From assembly GCF_000003815.2 (NCBI RefSeq), contig NW_023365749.1, positions 1-64,000 of the forward strand: a stretch of DNA of 64,000 bases, in the 5' to 3' direction. This document shows positions 45,546-58,132 of the stretch, piece by piece (within the stretch, counting starts at the first letter, position 1; each line of letters begins with the position of its first letter). This stretch comes from Branchiostoma floridae (Eukaryota > Chordata > Leptocardii > Amphioxiformes > Branchiostomatidae). Under the pieces are notes generated by a model. It was not told where the DNA came from and made no database searches. It saw nothing but the letters and a program-made list of their open reading frames with translations. Both the position numbers and the translations under genes were made by a program.

Positions 45546-48420
45546 CTGCAGAAATGAGGATATATACAGTAGAAGCCAGTTCGTTGCACAACGGATTATT
45601 GCCCACTTCTGTTAAATGCACGGAATTCCAAAATCCCAAACCGTTGCAGTCCAGATAGATATTGCACCAGCCGGATAATTGCACGAAATTCACTGACAAA
45701 TGGGCCGTGCAATTAAGCGTCTTCTACTGTCTAGCCTAGTAACCAAGCCGTCGTTAATCTCCAAGCAGGTCCTACGGTAAATTACCTGTGCTGTTTGTAC
45801 GTATAATGACAACCACAGACAACTTTGTACAGCAAAAACTCGTGTGAGTTCGTATACACATGTTTTTAAGAAAAGGGAAGAGTCATGTCAGTTATATTGA
45901 TATAGTAATAGCATAGCTCCAGATAAATTGTTTATTCCATTGTTACAGTAATACTAGTACTACATGTAATAGTACCTAGTCTTTAGTAGTCCATCATAGG
46001 ATTTTGCTGCATTTAGCCCACATGGGCAGTAACATGCAAATAAAGATCATTAAAGATAAAAGCCGGCAGAGGAGTGAAGCCGGCCTAGGAGTGTGTTTGT
46101 CTACATGGCAAATGTACACCTGTTGGCTGACTACACTACTTGGCCAGTTTAGTACTATCTTATGCCATCGTAGGATCTGCTTGGAGATTAGCCGTCGTGA
46201 GCTCGTCGCTATCTCTGCGGTGACAGGATTGTTGCCCACCTGCCCAGCAGTTCATCAGCAGACGCCTTGAAATTTCTAAGGATGGAAAACTTACCAGATC
46301 CACCACAAGCGAAGACGTTGCAGGTTTTGGAGTCCATGTTGTCCCCGGTGCAGAACTGGCCCCCGCCGGAGTTGACCGGGTTGTCGCAGGCGCGTTTCCT
46401 CCCGCTAGACCCTCCACCGCACCGAGACGTGCAGGCCGACCATCCGGTCCAGCAGCTCCAGCTCCCGTCAACGTCTTTTACTACACGGATTCAGCGAAGG
46501 GATAACGTATTTAGATAACCTGATGTACACGGGGACGGGGGGCGTTATAGACTTCTATACAAATTTGACCTATTACTGGGGTCACGTGGCGACAGTAATG
46601 ACAAGCCGGTTCAGTATCCCCAGCTCCCGTTGACGTCTTTTACTGCACGGATAGAGTGGAGGATTAACGTTAGATAACCTGATGTACATGGGGACGGGGG
46701 GCGTTACAGACTTCCAGGCACCGTTGACCTCATAATGGAGGAACATTATATGAAGGCCGCTCAGCTGGTGCATCACCGCAGTGCCGGTAACCATGACATT
46801 GCGAAACAGGTTAACTTTGACTTCGCCGACATTTCCAGAGGACCAAGGAGTTCAACCTCCTAGAAAGGATAGTTTACGAGCCAAGGCATGAGGATATGAC
46901 TTCGTTGAACCAAACATACAGAAAAGGCTTGACCTGATATTTTGACAGACGGAATTCTTCTGCATTAACGATGATTTGCTTAAAGTTTGGTATCACTCTC
47001 CTGCTATCGGTAAATAAGAGTCATCATTGAATATGGGCCACAGGTCTAACCACGTATATTTTCAAGGGGGGAGGTGCCAAAATCTGAACATATATCTTCT
47101 CTAGACAATTAGAATTGATGTCTTACCAGCCAGTCTGGGATCAGCCACTGTCTCACAGGACGCGCCGTACGTTCCCTCCGCGCAGACGCACTCGCAGGCC
47201 GTCCCGATCAGCACCGCCTTGCCGTTGTTCCGGCAGGGGGCGCACTTGCACGGGTGGAACTCGTCCAGGTACTGCACCAGGGCACGCGCTAGGTGGCGCT
47301 TCTTTATGGGTGCCAGGGACACGCCAGCGACCAGCTCCGACAGGGGGTAAAGCTGAGGAAAGGACACAAAAAGAAATATCAGTTTACAGAAACCTGCAAC
47401 TTCTTGTTCTTCTTACAGTTCTTCTTACAGTAACTTCCAATATATTTGTCTACAATGCATTTATTTTTGGCGACGCCTCAAGGGTGAATATATATATTTC
47501 AATGGTCTATTTCCTTTACCAGGTAGGGAAAGAGATACGACTGACAGAAAGGTACAGAAATACTGATAAGGTACGTAGTCTCATTGGTACCATGAGGCTG
47601 TAGGAGCAACCGGTAATTATTCACTGTGTCTAGGGCACAATGTCTAGCAAGGGAGGCCAGGAAAAATAAACCCCTTGGAATGGTACGATCTTTGAACGTT
47701 TCAGTTACCAAATTTCTATACAATATGTTTGGCATCTGTAAGTCTGAAAACAGGTGAAATAAAATGATCTTACCTCAACAGAGATAACTGCCGGGTTATT
47801 CTTGACGTCATCCAGCCAGGCCTGGTACTTGTCCGTCATTGGCTGGTTGGTGTAAGCCAGGCTACCGGCTGTTTCGGACGTCCCGCCTTTTACAAAGGAC
47901 ACGCTGTCACGGGCGGCCAGGGTGAAGCTTCCTGTTAAGGGGCGTTCGAAAGATTCATTCAATCGATCGATCGATCAATCAATCAATCAATCAGTCAGTC
48001 AGTCGGTCAGTCGGTCGGTCGACGTCGGTCAGTCAGTCAGTCGATCAGTCAGTCAGTCAGTCAGTCAATCAATCAATCAATTAATCAATCAACCAATCAA
48101 CCTTTTGAATATCTGGATTTCCTGGAAATTCGGGATTAGTTTTGTATGTAGGAACAAAATGAACACCCAAGAAGGTTTTATCTAACACGCGTCTTTCAAG
48201 AAGATCATTTGTAGGAAATCGTGTGGCGACACCGATTTGGATGTTTTGATGAAAAATTAGACTTTCATCGTTTTTCCATACGGAATTGTCATGTTTACAA
48301 GCCCCTAATTCATCTACAGTATACAACACCATCTATCTGACCCAGCTCCTTGAATATGCCCAGGAGGCATTGCAGACTTCCTCCGGCTATTTTCTCTTAG
48401 TTATCGTTTCGTTTCGTTTC

Positions 48421-48515
<95 letters not shown>

Positions 48516-51500
48516 TTCTTTCTTTCTTTCTTATCATGGGCCGTAAAAATGGTAACTTTAAACGAAAACAACCGGATTGACTTTGGAACGGTTGTATTCT
48601 AGTTACCCGCGGTCTGCTGAGACAGGCGGTTGTCCTGACAGTTCTTGTAGCCGCCGCTAATTCCGATCCCCAAGAATGACGCCTTGGCCTCCACACTGAG
48701 GCACGACTTCTGCTGCTCATCGCTCAGACCTGGAGCAGGGAAATTACCAATCAAATTCATCATTGACTCATTCATTACTGTAATCATGTCTTTGTACCAT
48801 GCTGAAGATAGAAAGAGGAGGAGAAAGGAGGCAGTTGACCAGACCGTGTCCTCGGCCCAGTTCATCTACCAGCAGTGCAGCGGAGTACGCAGGTCGAAGA
48901 TAGGACTGTGCAGTCATGTAAAAAAAACAGTTTAAAAAAAACCTTAGTCATGTAAAAAGAAATAGTAGCTTACCCGACTCTGTGAGGTTGCGGCGGTTGT
49001 ACCTGTACGCGTACCGGTACTGCCCACCGAGCTTGCCCGCTGACACGTAGTGCGTCCCGAAATCAACTATAAGCTTCTTGTACTCCGCGTAACTGTACAC
49101 CACCGGCAACTCTTCCAGCGCTCTGTACAGATACAAAGGGCAGAAATCGTCATGAGGCTTCTCACTTTAGATTTGGAAAGACAATGAACAATAGGCCAGT
49201 TCACGGTGCAAACTGCGCGTGCGCAGCGATATTCATTACGGGTAATATGTGAAAGTTGAACGCCGCTGAGACATCATGTATCAGACATTATTCAGATACT
49301 GTATAAACCTCTCGCTGTAGCTAGTAATATTATATACGCTGTAGACACTTTTATAGACAATTTATATGTAATTGTATTTAAACTTAGAACATGGTCAATC
49401 TGTCCATATTGTTAATCTGACCATGTCAAATTCCATTTGTATTGTCTTTGTCCTTGTAAATTGGACAGCTCTGGCCGTGCGTATTGAATAGCCAAACCAA
49501 GAAATAGATTTTAAAAATCAGAGTACAAAGCTAAACTTTCTTTCACGACAAAAGTTCACACGCCGGTGACACGGATCAAATTTTCAATGACCACTGTCGC
49601 CTTCTTCAGGACGAATACTGATGACCAATCACTTCAGAACGTAAACTCACGAGAGTTACGGAAACGTGATCTTATTCAGAGTTACCTGTAGAAGCTGTCT
49701 GTCAGGATGAAGTTGTTATCGCCGTTCATCCTGAACTGCGCAAGCTCGATCTGGTTGGATACGGTGAACAGGGCGGAGTCCGCGGACTGGCTGGACCTGA
49801 TGACATCATGGTTGCCATGGGACTGGCTGCTGGCGACATCAGCGCTGGCTGAGAACACCTGAACAAGGGATGGAGAATAAAACATCTTTAAGCCATTACT
49901 TAAGTTAAAAGACCCAAAATTATACAGGGAGCGTTTGAAGTGGCCAATAATAGTGTTGGACTAGCCTCCTTCGCACAGTTCCTTATTTGTGGAGGGGAGT
50001 GATTTTCAACAAGGGATTAGGTTTTCTTTGCCGGGAAAAGGATTTTTGCCGCAGCTAGGACAAAGATCAGGACAAAACTACTTTTTCCGGCATAGAGACT
50101 CTTAGCCCATGTTGAAAACCGCAAATCAGCACTCCCCGAACAAATAAGCACAGCCGCTCTAGACTGCAAAGGAGACTGGTGTTAGCCCAGACCTAGGTCT
50201 TAAGCCAGGTTTACACGTGCGTATATATTCAAGTCCGTTTGAGGTCCGTATGGAATTCTTAGTCTCTACCAGGATCCACAGGTCGCTGGAAAAATAGTAG
50301 AAATTGGAGAAATATAGACACATGATATGCCAGAGGAGTTGTCTGTTCGAGGAGTATGGTTTGTTAACTCCAGCTAACTCCGCTGGCATGTTATCTGGCT
50401 ATATTTGTCCAATTTCTACTATTTTACTAGTGACCTGTGGAGCCTGGTAGAGGTTAAGTACCACTTCCAAGTGGACCTCATACGGACTTGTGAACCCGGC
50501 CATAGAGAATCGTACCGAGAATGAGGCGGAGGCGCCCGCGTGGATGTCCCGCTGACTGTTGGCCGTGGTGTCCTGGTAGAACCTTTTAGAGCTGCTGAAC
50601 TGTTCTGCACGGAACGACGTGTCCGCAACAACCTGATAAGGAAGGGGGAACAGGCAACAGTTTATAAAAAGTTTTCAATGACAACAAAATTAAAGTTTTC
50701 TCTTTTTTTAACCAAAATACATGTTCTTAATAGGTAATCCATTGTTCTTCCACAGTCAACATTTACTGTTCTAATACCTATAAACAGGGTACTTGGAGGT
50801 AACAAGTCAACAGACGGTGGTTTCAAACTGCAAAATTTTGAAATTACATGTATTGGAATTACCCTTAATACCCTAGTTTTCTTAAACTTAGGATATACAA
50901 TACCCCTTGGATAAAGGGAAACTAGCGTTACAGATCCAGGGGTCAGACTTGATATCGAAGATTTGAGAACGAAACCGTTAATTATATGTATCATGTATCA
51001 AACCATGTATCATATGCATGATACATGGTTTGAAGTACTCCAGAACCGTTTGAACAATGCAGAAAAAAACTGACATATCTCCTTGAAGTACGTCTGATCT
51101 AAGGTGCAAAATGACTTTAACTGCAGTTTATTCTATAAGGGCATTATCAATGTTTCTGATATCATTATTGGACACAGGTAACAGCGGAAGCTTACCTGGA
51201 ACCTGTAAAACTGGGTGTTATGCGGTAGGCGGAATGTTTTCCCGTGGTCTCCACTGTAAGCAGTCCTGCACTGCCCGCCATATTTGGAGTTGTCCAAGAC
51301 CAGTCCACTCAGCTCCTCTGTCAGAACGTTATACCTGCAGAGAAAGGAAGCAGCAACGTTTCCCATGGCCATTTCAAATGAAAGACAACTTAAAGTAACT
51401 GCCAGAAATCGTGCACGTGTATAATGTGCACTTAAAACCGTCCCGGGTCCTCCCGGGGGCCCTGTCGATGTTTTCATGAGTATTTGCTTGGATCCGTGTT

Positions 51501-52205
51501 GAGTGTGTGCTTTTTTTTTTTCACAGAAACCCAGGAACTTTGAAAGTGCGAATTGAAATTAGCGCGGGCATGATCTTGCCCAAAGATAGCCAAGTGGCCG
51601 CCAGTAGTCCCATTTTGGGACTGGCTGTTATATAGGTATAGGTAAGGTTTGTTAGCTTTTATCATGTTGGACTGAAACCAGATTTTCAGGCATATTTGGG
51701 GTGTCTTCCGTATAGACGAATGCTGTTAAAGTTTGGATGTTGTCACTTTCAGGATTATTCTGTGCCCTCGTATTTAATACTGACCCGCTCCCGGCGATGT
51801 CAATGTTGGGGATCAGGCCCTCCACAGTTTTCCCCTCACACAGGTTCTGTACATCCGGGCACTCCTGCTCGTCAGACTGGTCACCACAGTCGTCATCACC
51901 GTTACACCGGAAACTGGCGGGAACGCAGCGGCCTGGGGAGGGGGGCACGACAGGTAAGGGTTTGAGACAGTTTAGCAATAGATATGTTACACGTCATGGC
52001 GTTGACGTGTGTGTGTTTGAGTTTATGCCTGCCTGCATGCGCGCGCGCGCGCGCGCGTGTGTGTATGTGTATGTGTGTGTTAAAGTGTTTGTGCCTGTCT
52101 GTATGTGTGTGCGTGTGTGTGTTTAAGTTTGTGCCTGTCTGTATGTGCCTGTCTGTGTGTGTGTATGTGTGTGTTTGTGTGTGTGTGTGTGTAATTCATT
52201 GTGTG

Positions 52206-52251
<46 letters not shown>

Positions 52252-54652
52252 GGTGTTTCTGCACAATAGACAAAATACAAAAATAACACAAAATGTGAAG
52301 AGCTACAGGTAACAATATAGAAAATGCTTCAAATGAGGCCTGGCGAGGTTCGCGCTCTCAAATCAAAGCACTGTCAATTTTTGCATGCGCATTCTTATTA
52401 TCCCCTGCTTTAATTTGTGCCTGTTCTAAGCGGTATATGTGGCAAAAATATATGTGGCAACTTTACCAGTCGTGACACATTTGAACTGTCCCGAGGTGCA
52501 TCCCGAGGTCAGAGGGCAGGTTCTGTTGGAGCTGCACCCTCGGGTCTCCACCAGCGGCTTCGTGCAGGGAGAACCGCCGAACTGCGACGGGCGGACTAGC
52601 GGAGAGTAACGGGACTGCAGCAGGAAAAATATATGTTTCTCAGATTAGGCCATGCATGTCTAAATATCACTAACATTCCCAAAGGCGTTGATTACATACT
52701 AGTCACATGGATCTTCGTGCGACTACAAACTGAGGGTATTTTTAAGACAATCCGTGGCTCACAATCTCTAACCGTATTACTAGTATTTCAGCAAGGCTGC
52801 CTTAGAACCTTTTCGGAAGTGTTTGACCGGATCGACGATGTAAATATTGCGGGGCTTTCCTACGGAGCATGGTCATACATATATCAATACAAGATCTATT
52901 TGGTATGTCTTCTTAACAAAGCCCATATAACGTTAACCTTGTGCGTATTTATAGAATGTGACATAAGAAAATACGGAAGTTCCGCTTTGTGATACTTTCA
53001 CTTCCTTGTAGCTGATTAGCATTCACGTGGGCGCGCCATAGGCATACAATGATCTACTCAAGTTCCCCTCTTTACCTGGTCACAAGGTGCTGACACATCA
53101 AGCTATTCTTCGCACTGGCCATTCTTTTGTCTTTTAATCATTACCGCATGACAGAAGATCCGCGATACATGGGATCCGGAGTTCGACTACATGTATTGCT
53201 AAGATCTAGCAATTCAAAAGATCTAATCTAACTTTCGAATAACAGTATAGACACTCTAGTCCCTGCTGATATTGTACATGCTGATATTCTAAGACATTAA
53301 GTGCAAACTTTTATGGAGGTATTAACACCTGCTGCATCAGAAAAGTATGCATGGCGTAGACTATTTTGCAAGGAGTTGTATTTTACCTGTTTAGGTAGAT
53401 ATATGAGCAAGTTCAGTTCAGTTCAGTTGAGCATGACGCATGAGCAAGACATGATAATGTCGTATTGAATATCTGTGTCACATGAGCTGCGTACCCATAA
53501 AATGGAATAAAGGAGGGAAAGAATTAGGCACAGACGGAAGGAGGGAGGGAGGGTTTAATGGTAGGGTAAAAGATATTAACTTCATTAATTACGTCCCCTT
53601 ACCTGCGTGTGTAAGCACGGATCTTACCTGTGTGTGTAAGCACGGATCTTACCTGTGTGTGTAAGCACGGATCTTACCTGTGTGTGTAAGCACGGATCTT
53701 ACCTGTGTGTGTAAGCACGGATCTTACCTGTGTGTGTAAGCACGGATCTTACCTGTGTGTGTAAGCACGGATCTTACCTGTGTGTGTAAGCACGGATTTT
53801 ACCTGTGTGTGTAAGCATGGATCTTACCTGTGTGTGTAAGCACGGATCGCAGACGGACCAGTCTCCAAACTCCCCCACCTGACAGTCCACAGGGCACGTG
53901 ATGGTGTTACACGGCTGGATCCGGAATGGGAAACAAGATCAGCATTATTGTTACATTTTTAGTATTTTCTGGTTCTTTACTTTTCTTTAACCATATCACA
54001 GCATATATTCCCTACTACACATTTTTCAGTGAAAGGACTGGTCGCCTCCGCAGAGTAGATATCGGTGTGAGAAAGTTGATCGTGAGCGGAAACTATGCAC
54101 GTCAATTAAGACGAGTAACCACAATACCAATTCAATTATAGCTGGAGATAACCCTTCCTGTGCGCGAACAGGTAGATGCACCAAAGACTGATTATACCTT
54201 TAGAAACCGTATGCACGTTATAGTACAATCGATCAACATTTTTCCATATAGATTTGTATCTAATTGTAGAAGACGCTGTTCACCTGTTGTGTCAAATAAA
54301 ACTTCACAGGGCTTCGTTACACATATCAATATCAAGTTCTCAATCGATTCCGCAATATCTGCTGGGAAAAAAAGTTTTTCCTCACCTGAGTATCCTGTAA
54401 CGCAGGACAAGGCGTCCCCCCGTGCGCCGCCGGCACGATCACGGTGCGGGTGCGGGTGTGCGTGCCGCCGCCGCAGCTGGCCGAGCACGCTCCCCACGGG
54501 GTCCAGTCCGTCACCGCGCAGTTCTGCGGGAGCGGCGGCGGGGGTGGGGCTCTCCTCCGCCGCCGGCGCCTCCAACTCTGCCCGGTCCCCAAACTCGCTG
54601 CCAGCACGGCCAAGGCAAGTAGGAAGGCAGCAGCTTTGAATCGACCGTTCAT
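45298..54652 (-). CDS. C6: Complement C6-like MACPF protein with a C-terminal transmembrane segment
   Basis: Thirteen phase-consistent exons: 54386-54652, 53828-53914, 52467-52614, 51785-51932, 51196-51334, 50516-50632, 49686-49858, 48974-49122, 48607-48729, 47774-47931, 47127-47352, 46295-46480, 45298-45545 (722 aa). Order: signal peptide (1-25), poly-Arg and poly-Pro linker, TSP1 (from about 46, [14 protein letters not shown]), second TSP1 ([18 protein letters not shown]), LDLa ([16 protein letters not shown]), MACPF with signature [15 protein letters not shown] (exon 48974-49122), EGF-like Cys cluster ([16 protein letters not shown]), third TSP1 ([17 protein letters not shown]). This is the complement C6 plan without the CCP and factor-I modules of vertebrate C6. 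Terminal-pathway proteins form membrane pores on target cells. Odd: the last exon encodes a Pro-rich stalk, a ~22-residue hydrophobic helix (about 664-686) and a basic 36-residue tail ending at TAG. Confidence 0.92.
46615..46735 (-). pseudogene. Partial duplicate of a C6-like TSP1 exon start
   Basis: CAGCTCCCGTTGACGTCTTT at 46621 repeats the start of exon 46295-46480 (CAGCTCCCGTCAACGTCTTT) and about 90 bases of its upstream intron, some 160 bases away. The acceptor CGTGCAG survives, but the exon part stops after about 22 bases. Confidence 0.7.
47960..48103. repeat. Mosaic TCAA/TCAG/TCGG/TCGA tetranucleotide array
   Basis: About 35 units of TCRR in blocks of TCGA, TCAA, TCAG and TCGG, in a C6-like intron next to exon 47774-47931. 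Confidence 0.9.
48421..48532. repeat. (CTTT)n microsatellite
   Basis: A near-pure array of about 28 units, with one extra T near 48505, in a C6-like intron. Confidence 0.97.
52037..52251. repeat. (GC)n / (GT)n microsatellite
   Basis: (CG)n followed by interrupted GT repeats in a C6-like intron. An alternating purine-pyrimidine tract of this kind can adopt Z-form DNA. Confidence 0.95.
53597..53847 (-). repeat. Ten 25-bp copies of a splice donor at the C6-like exon 2 boundary
   Basis: ACCTGTGTGTGTAAGCACGG recurs at 53601, 53626, 53651, 53676, 53701, 53726, 53751, 53776, 53801 and 53826, exactly 25 apart. On the minus strand each unit contains ACACACAG|GTAAGATCC, a full donor consensus. The first one met (exon end 53828) is the real exon 2 donor; nine more follow inside the intron. 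Confidence 0.95.
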
Positions 54653-54920
54653 CGCAGTTATATTTCTTGGTCTCGCAAAATTCTACGTGCTGTTTTCAGG
54701 TGGCAGAAACCTCAACTGAATATCATCAGTGACTTTATTTCCGCATTTCACTTCTGCAAATGTCTACCAGGCCTTTATGACTCTCTACTGTTGTTAGGAA
54801 CAAAGTGGTTTCGATGACGTAACTTCCAAATCGGTTTCGGTGACGTGTGACTTCATTTGCAAGACGGTAGGGATGGTAGAGAAAGTGGAAAGAGGCAAAT
54901 TGATATTAACGCGTGTTAGA
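54653..54920. promoter_or_regulatory. C6-like 5' flank
   Basis: Upstream (to the right) of the C6-like ATG. No TATA or other clear element is recognised. The MITE-like element begins at about 54921. Confidence 0.35.
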
Positions 54921-55332
54921 ATAAAGGGTTTATGACCCGCCCCGAGGTGTATATGGCGTCAGGAGGCCTGATCATACTCTATAACCACCAAGTGAGCGAA
55001 ACGAACGAAGAATAGGCGGGTCATGAACGTTATCATCATGTAGCCTATCAAAACTATAGATAAGATGGATGAGGTATACTAATTCCTTTGATAATATTAA
55101 GTCTTGTGAGTTCATTTTTTGGATTTGAGAAATACATTTTGAAAATCTACATTTGTCATCTTATACATTTTGAGATTACAGATTTCATTTTGTAACCAGT
55201 TTTCGACGAAAATATTCGTAATATTGACGGTGTTAAATGTCTATGTGTAACGGAGTCATAACCAAGATGAAATGGTACTTTCTGATTGGTCCACGTCGCC
55301 TAGCTGGCTATGTAATAATATAATATATGTAG
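54921..55332. mobile_element. MITE-like element, relative of the one at 62757
   Basis: It begins GGGTTTATGACCCGCCCCGA, passes through GTGAGCGAAACGAACGAAG and an inverted GGCGGGTCATGAACG, and ends near CTGATTGGTCCACGTCGCCT and TATGTAATAATATAATATATG. The same blocks, in the same order, recur at 62757-62950 and 63735-63815. Confidence 0.65.
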
Positions 55333-55559
55333 CACTGACCACAGACGTGTGGATTCAATAACCAGTTTATTCGTTTTGCTACAAAAGGAACTGCACAAAA
55401 CAGAACAAACTACCTTTCCCTATGATTTACACAGTCTTACAAAATTAGTTCAAAATATCTCGGATATATTACATGTATTTAAAAAATTTATTTACAAAAT
55501 CTTGGGTATACTATACAGGAAATTATGTTTGCTATCAGCTTGTACCTTCCTAAGTACAT

Positions 55560-55568
<9 letters not shown>

Positions 55569-55601
<33 letters not shown>
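55569..55601. repeat. (AT)n microsatellite
   Basis: About 16 AT units. Confidence 0.95.
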
Positions 55602-55602
<1 letters not shown>

Positions 55603-56395
55603 TTTTTAATGAACTGTGATCTTTTAATACTTCACGTTTATCTAGACACATGATAAATATTGTAAAGATGTTAACAGGGTCTGGTATGTCATGGCTCAAA
55701 TGATCTTTTCATCTAGCACTAAAGAGTAGCTGTTAAGGTAGGTTGTACATGAGTCTAGCATACATATCATTACGGAACCGATGAGTCAAAATATGACAGA
55801 AATTTGCACATGGATAAAGGTGGATAAGCTCTTTGTTTCAAAAATCCATGGGAAATTATGTCACTTTTAATGATTATTAAAATGTTCAATTTAAAGTTGA
55901 TTGATTTTTCCAAAGGAATAAAGTCACGCTTAGTGTAAGTAAAGATTGCTCACATTTTACATGCCAAAATATACTGCAGTTGAAATTAATTCTAAATTGG
56001 CTGATGTAAAAACCTTAACAAAAACATTGATTGGTTAAACACAGCACACAGCCAAGCATGGCTATACTAACATGTATGTGTGGCCTCCTGATAACTACTG
56101 CCTACTTCTGCTATTCAATGAAATGCAATCATTCACTAACTCGGTTATTCTAATAATTAAGGCACAATATGCTATAGACCACAACAAAGGTGTTGCTGGG
56201 ATAATTCCATAAACACGTACATGTATTCGATTTTGAATTCCCAAAGTCCCTTCCTTGAAGGTTCTCATATAATGATAGTGCAAAATTGTTCTGTCCTCTG
56301 CACACTTGATGCAAGTTGCAGAGTATGTTTGTCCTTTCTTCTCGATTTATTTTGACAGGTACCTCAATCGGTACCTGTCGAAACAAATAGTATGA
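55602..56395. other. AT-rich region, probably 3' of the GT4 gene
   Basis: No coding signal. On the minus strand AATAAA (complement at about 56346-56351) may end the glycosyltransferase transcript beyond the MITE. Nothing else is recognised. Confidence 0.4.
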
Positions 56396-56398
56396 TTA

Positions 56399-56921
56399 GG
56401 CCACAGCAAGTAAATTTTATGGATGACATCCGCTCGCTCATTAATTTTCGCCCGATTTCAGAAAAAAAAACAAGATTTTTTTTCTTCTTTGGAGATGGTC
56501 AACATGACGAGAAAGTATCAAAATTGGGAAAGTATGTTGTTTTAGCCTAATGATTGTACTTGTAGAAGTGACATTAGCGTGGTAGCCATGAATGTAGTTA
56601 TAGAAGTGGAACTAGCTGGATAGTTGTAAAAGTGGCACCACTATGGAAGCCATGAGTGTGGTTGTCATGTTGGTAAGTGATACCAGTCTACTACACTAGT
56701 GTCACTTTTGCTACACTAGTTTACTTCTTGAATACAGGAATGAATGGTTTGTTGTCAGTGTTACCTTGTTTTGTCACTTCAATTCTTGCTTCAACATTTA
56801 TGGGGTCTATTTTGAAAATTTAGCCATCTTGTTTTTTTTACTCATCTTGTTTTTTTCGCCCTATCTCATTATTTTTGCAGTCTGCAGAGGATGTCATCCA
56901 TAAAATTTACTTGCTGTGGCC
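56399..56921. mobile_element. PIF/Harbinger-type MITE with TTA target duplication
   Basis: The ends GGCCACAGCAAGTAAATTTT..ATGGATGACATCC are perfect inverted repeats of 33 bases. The element is flanked by TTA at 56396-56398 and TTA at 56922-56924. A 3-bp TWA duplication is typical of PIF/Harbinger transposons (family knowledge). There is no transposase frame in 523 bp. Its right end lies 9 bases from the stop codon of the glycosyltransferase gene. Confidence 0.88.
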
Positions 56922-56930
56922 TTACCCTTG

Positions 56931-58132
56931 CTACCGAATGCCACATTCTTCAAGGAATTTTCTGTGGGAATCTTCCCAATATTTTGAGCTCAAAAGTTTC
57001 TGTTTCAGTCCTTTGGCAGCATTAAACTCTCTTTGTCCATTCTTCAAGATCTCCTCGATTCGTTCAGCGAGTGATTTAGCATCTTCCTCATCTTCGCCTT
57101 TGAGGTTTACAAAGTAGACTTTGAGGTCTTGTTTCTTCAAGAACCACGCAAGTCCAGAGTTCTTGGAAACAACTAGAGGTACTCCTGCAGCGATAGCCTC
57201 GAGACCGACGAGTCCGAATGGCTCTGCACGTGACGGCATCAGGACAAGGTGAGCTTCGCTCATGTCTATGCTCAGGTTGTGTTGTGTCCCGTACTTCAGA
57301 GCAGTGAAGTGGAATTTGCCTTTCTCAATGTTGGCGTCGATAATTTCCTTGCTTTGAGTAAAATCTTCAGCACTGACGCCCCGGACTCGCCATTTTGCCT
57401 TTGGGAATTTTTCTATCACGATGCTCATGGCCTTTGCCGCAAGATCGTAACCTTTCAGCCTCTCAGCACCCTTAACCCTACCGATGGACAACACCACTTT
57501 AGTTTCTGTTTCGACGTATTTCAGATCCAACTGACTAAAGATTTTAGAAGGTTTAGGGAGGAACTGGTAATGCGGTTTCAAACCTTTGACCTGGGTTTGG
57601 TAGTAGTCATGCAGGTATGGCCCCACCGAAAATATGACATCTGCGTGTTTCATGTCCTTTCGAATAGCGTCGCTTTTCTCTTCGATGTCCAATGCTCTAC
57701 TCTCGCTCTTGTAGTGTTCGGTGTCTTCTGGGATGACGTGGTTAAAGAGTATCAACTTGGCAGTAGGATATCGTTGTGCTCTGATCTTCCGTGCCGCGCT
57801 GCTAGTAATACTAGAATGGCCAATGATGTGCGTTATGCCTGATGGAAGGTTCGGATATCTAGTTAGGTGGTCGAAGGTGAGCCAGTTGATGTTCGGCTGC
57901 CTTTCGTCCGCCTCAAAAGTTGTTGGAAGTATCAACTCAACTACATTGGCATTTGCATCATTTGTGTCCTCTTTGGAGGCGTTCAGAACAGTACAGAGAG
58001 CCCTAGCTCCTGAGGAACTTAACAGTTTGGCCAGCTGACGGTTTATAGTGGAGATTCCACCTTTGGAAGTGCCATATTCATCGTTGACCAGTAGTACAAC
58101 AGGCTTGCCAGAATACGACATGTGATGGTGGA
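56931..58132 (-). CDS. GT4-type glycosyltransferase domain (single large exon)
   Basis: One 1,202-base exon spliced by TTTTAG|TCCACC to the transmembrane exon. It contains a Gly-rich N-terminal loop (TSKGGIST), the Rossmann-linker SIGR..KG..L..A signature and the EX7E pair (E..PFGLVGL..E, about 57190-57230) that binds the nucleotide sugar. Length ~400 aa equals a complete bacterial-type GT4 enzyme. Conflict-system literature describes a GT4 subfamily found beside immune domains; membership here is inference. Confidence 0.88.

Noticed and set aside
45287-45589. Arg/Gly-rich alternative frame across the last C6-like exon
   Set aside because: The frame with the transmembrane helix joins in phase to the TSP1 exon; this one does not.
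51984-52289. Cys/Val-rich or His/Thr-rich ORFs over the GT repeat
   Set aside because: Low-complexity translation of a microsatellite inside a C6-like intron.
53597-53847. CRISPR-like array (10 units of 25 bp)
   Set aside because: There are no spacers; units are directly adjacent, and the setting is a eukaryotic intron.
57249-57842. 197-codon plus-strand ORF opposite the glycosyltransferase
   Set aside because: Antisense shadow of the GT4 exon, which has all family motifs on the minus strand.
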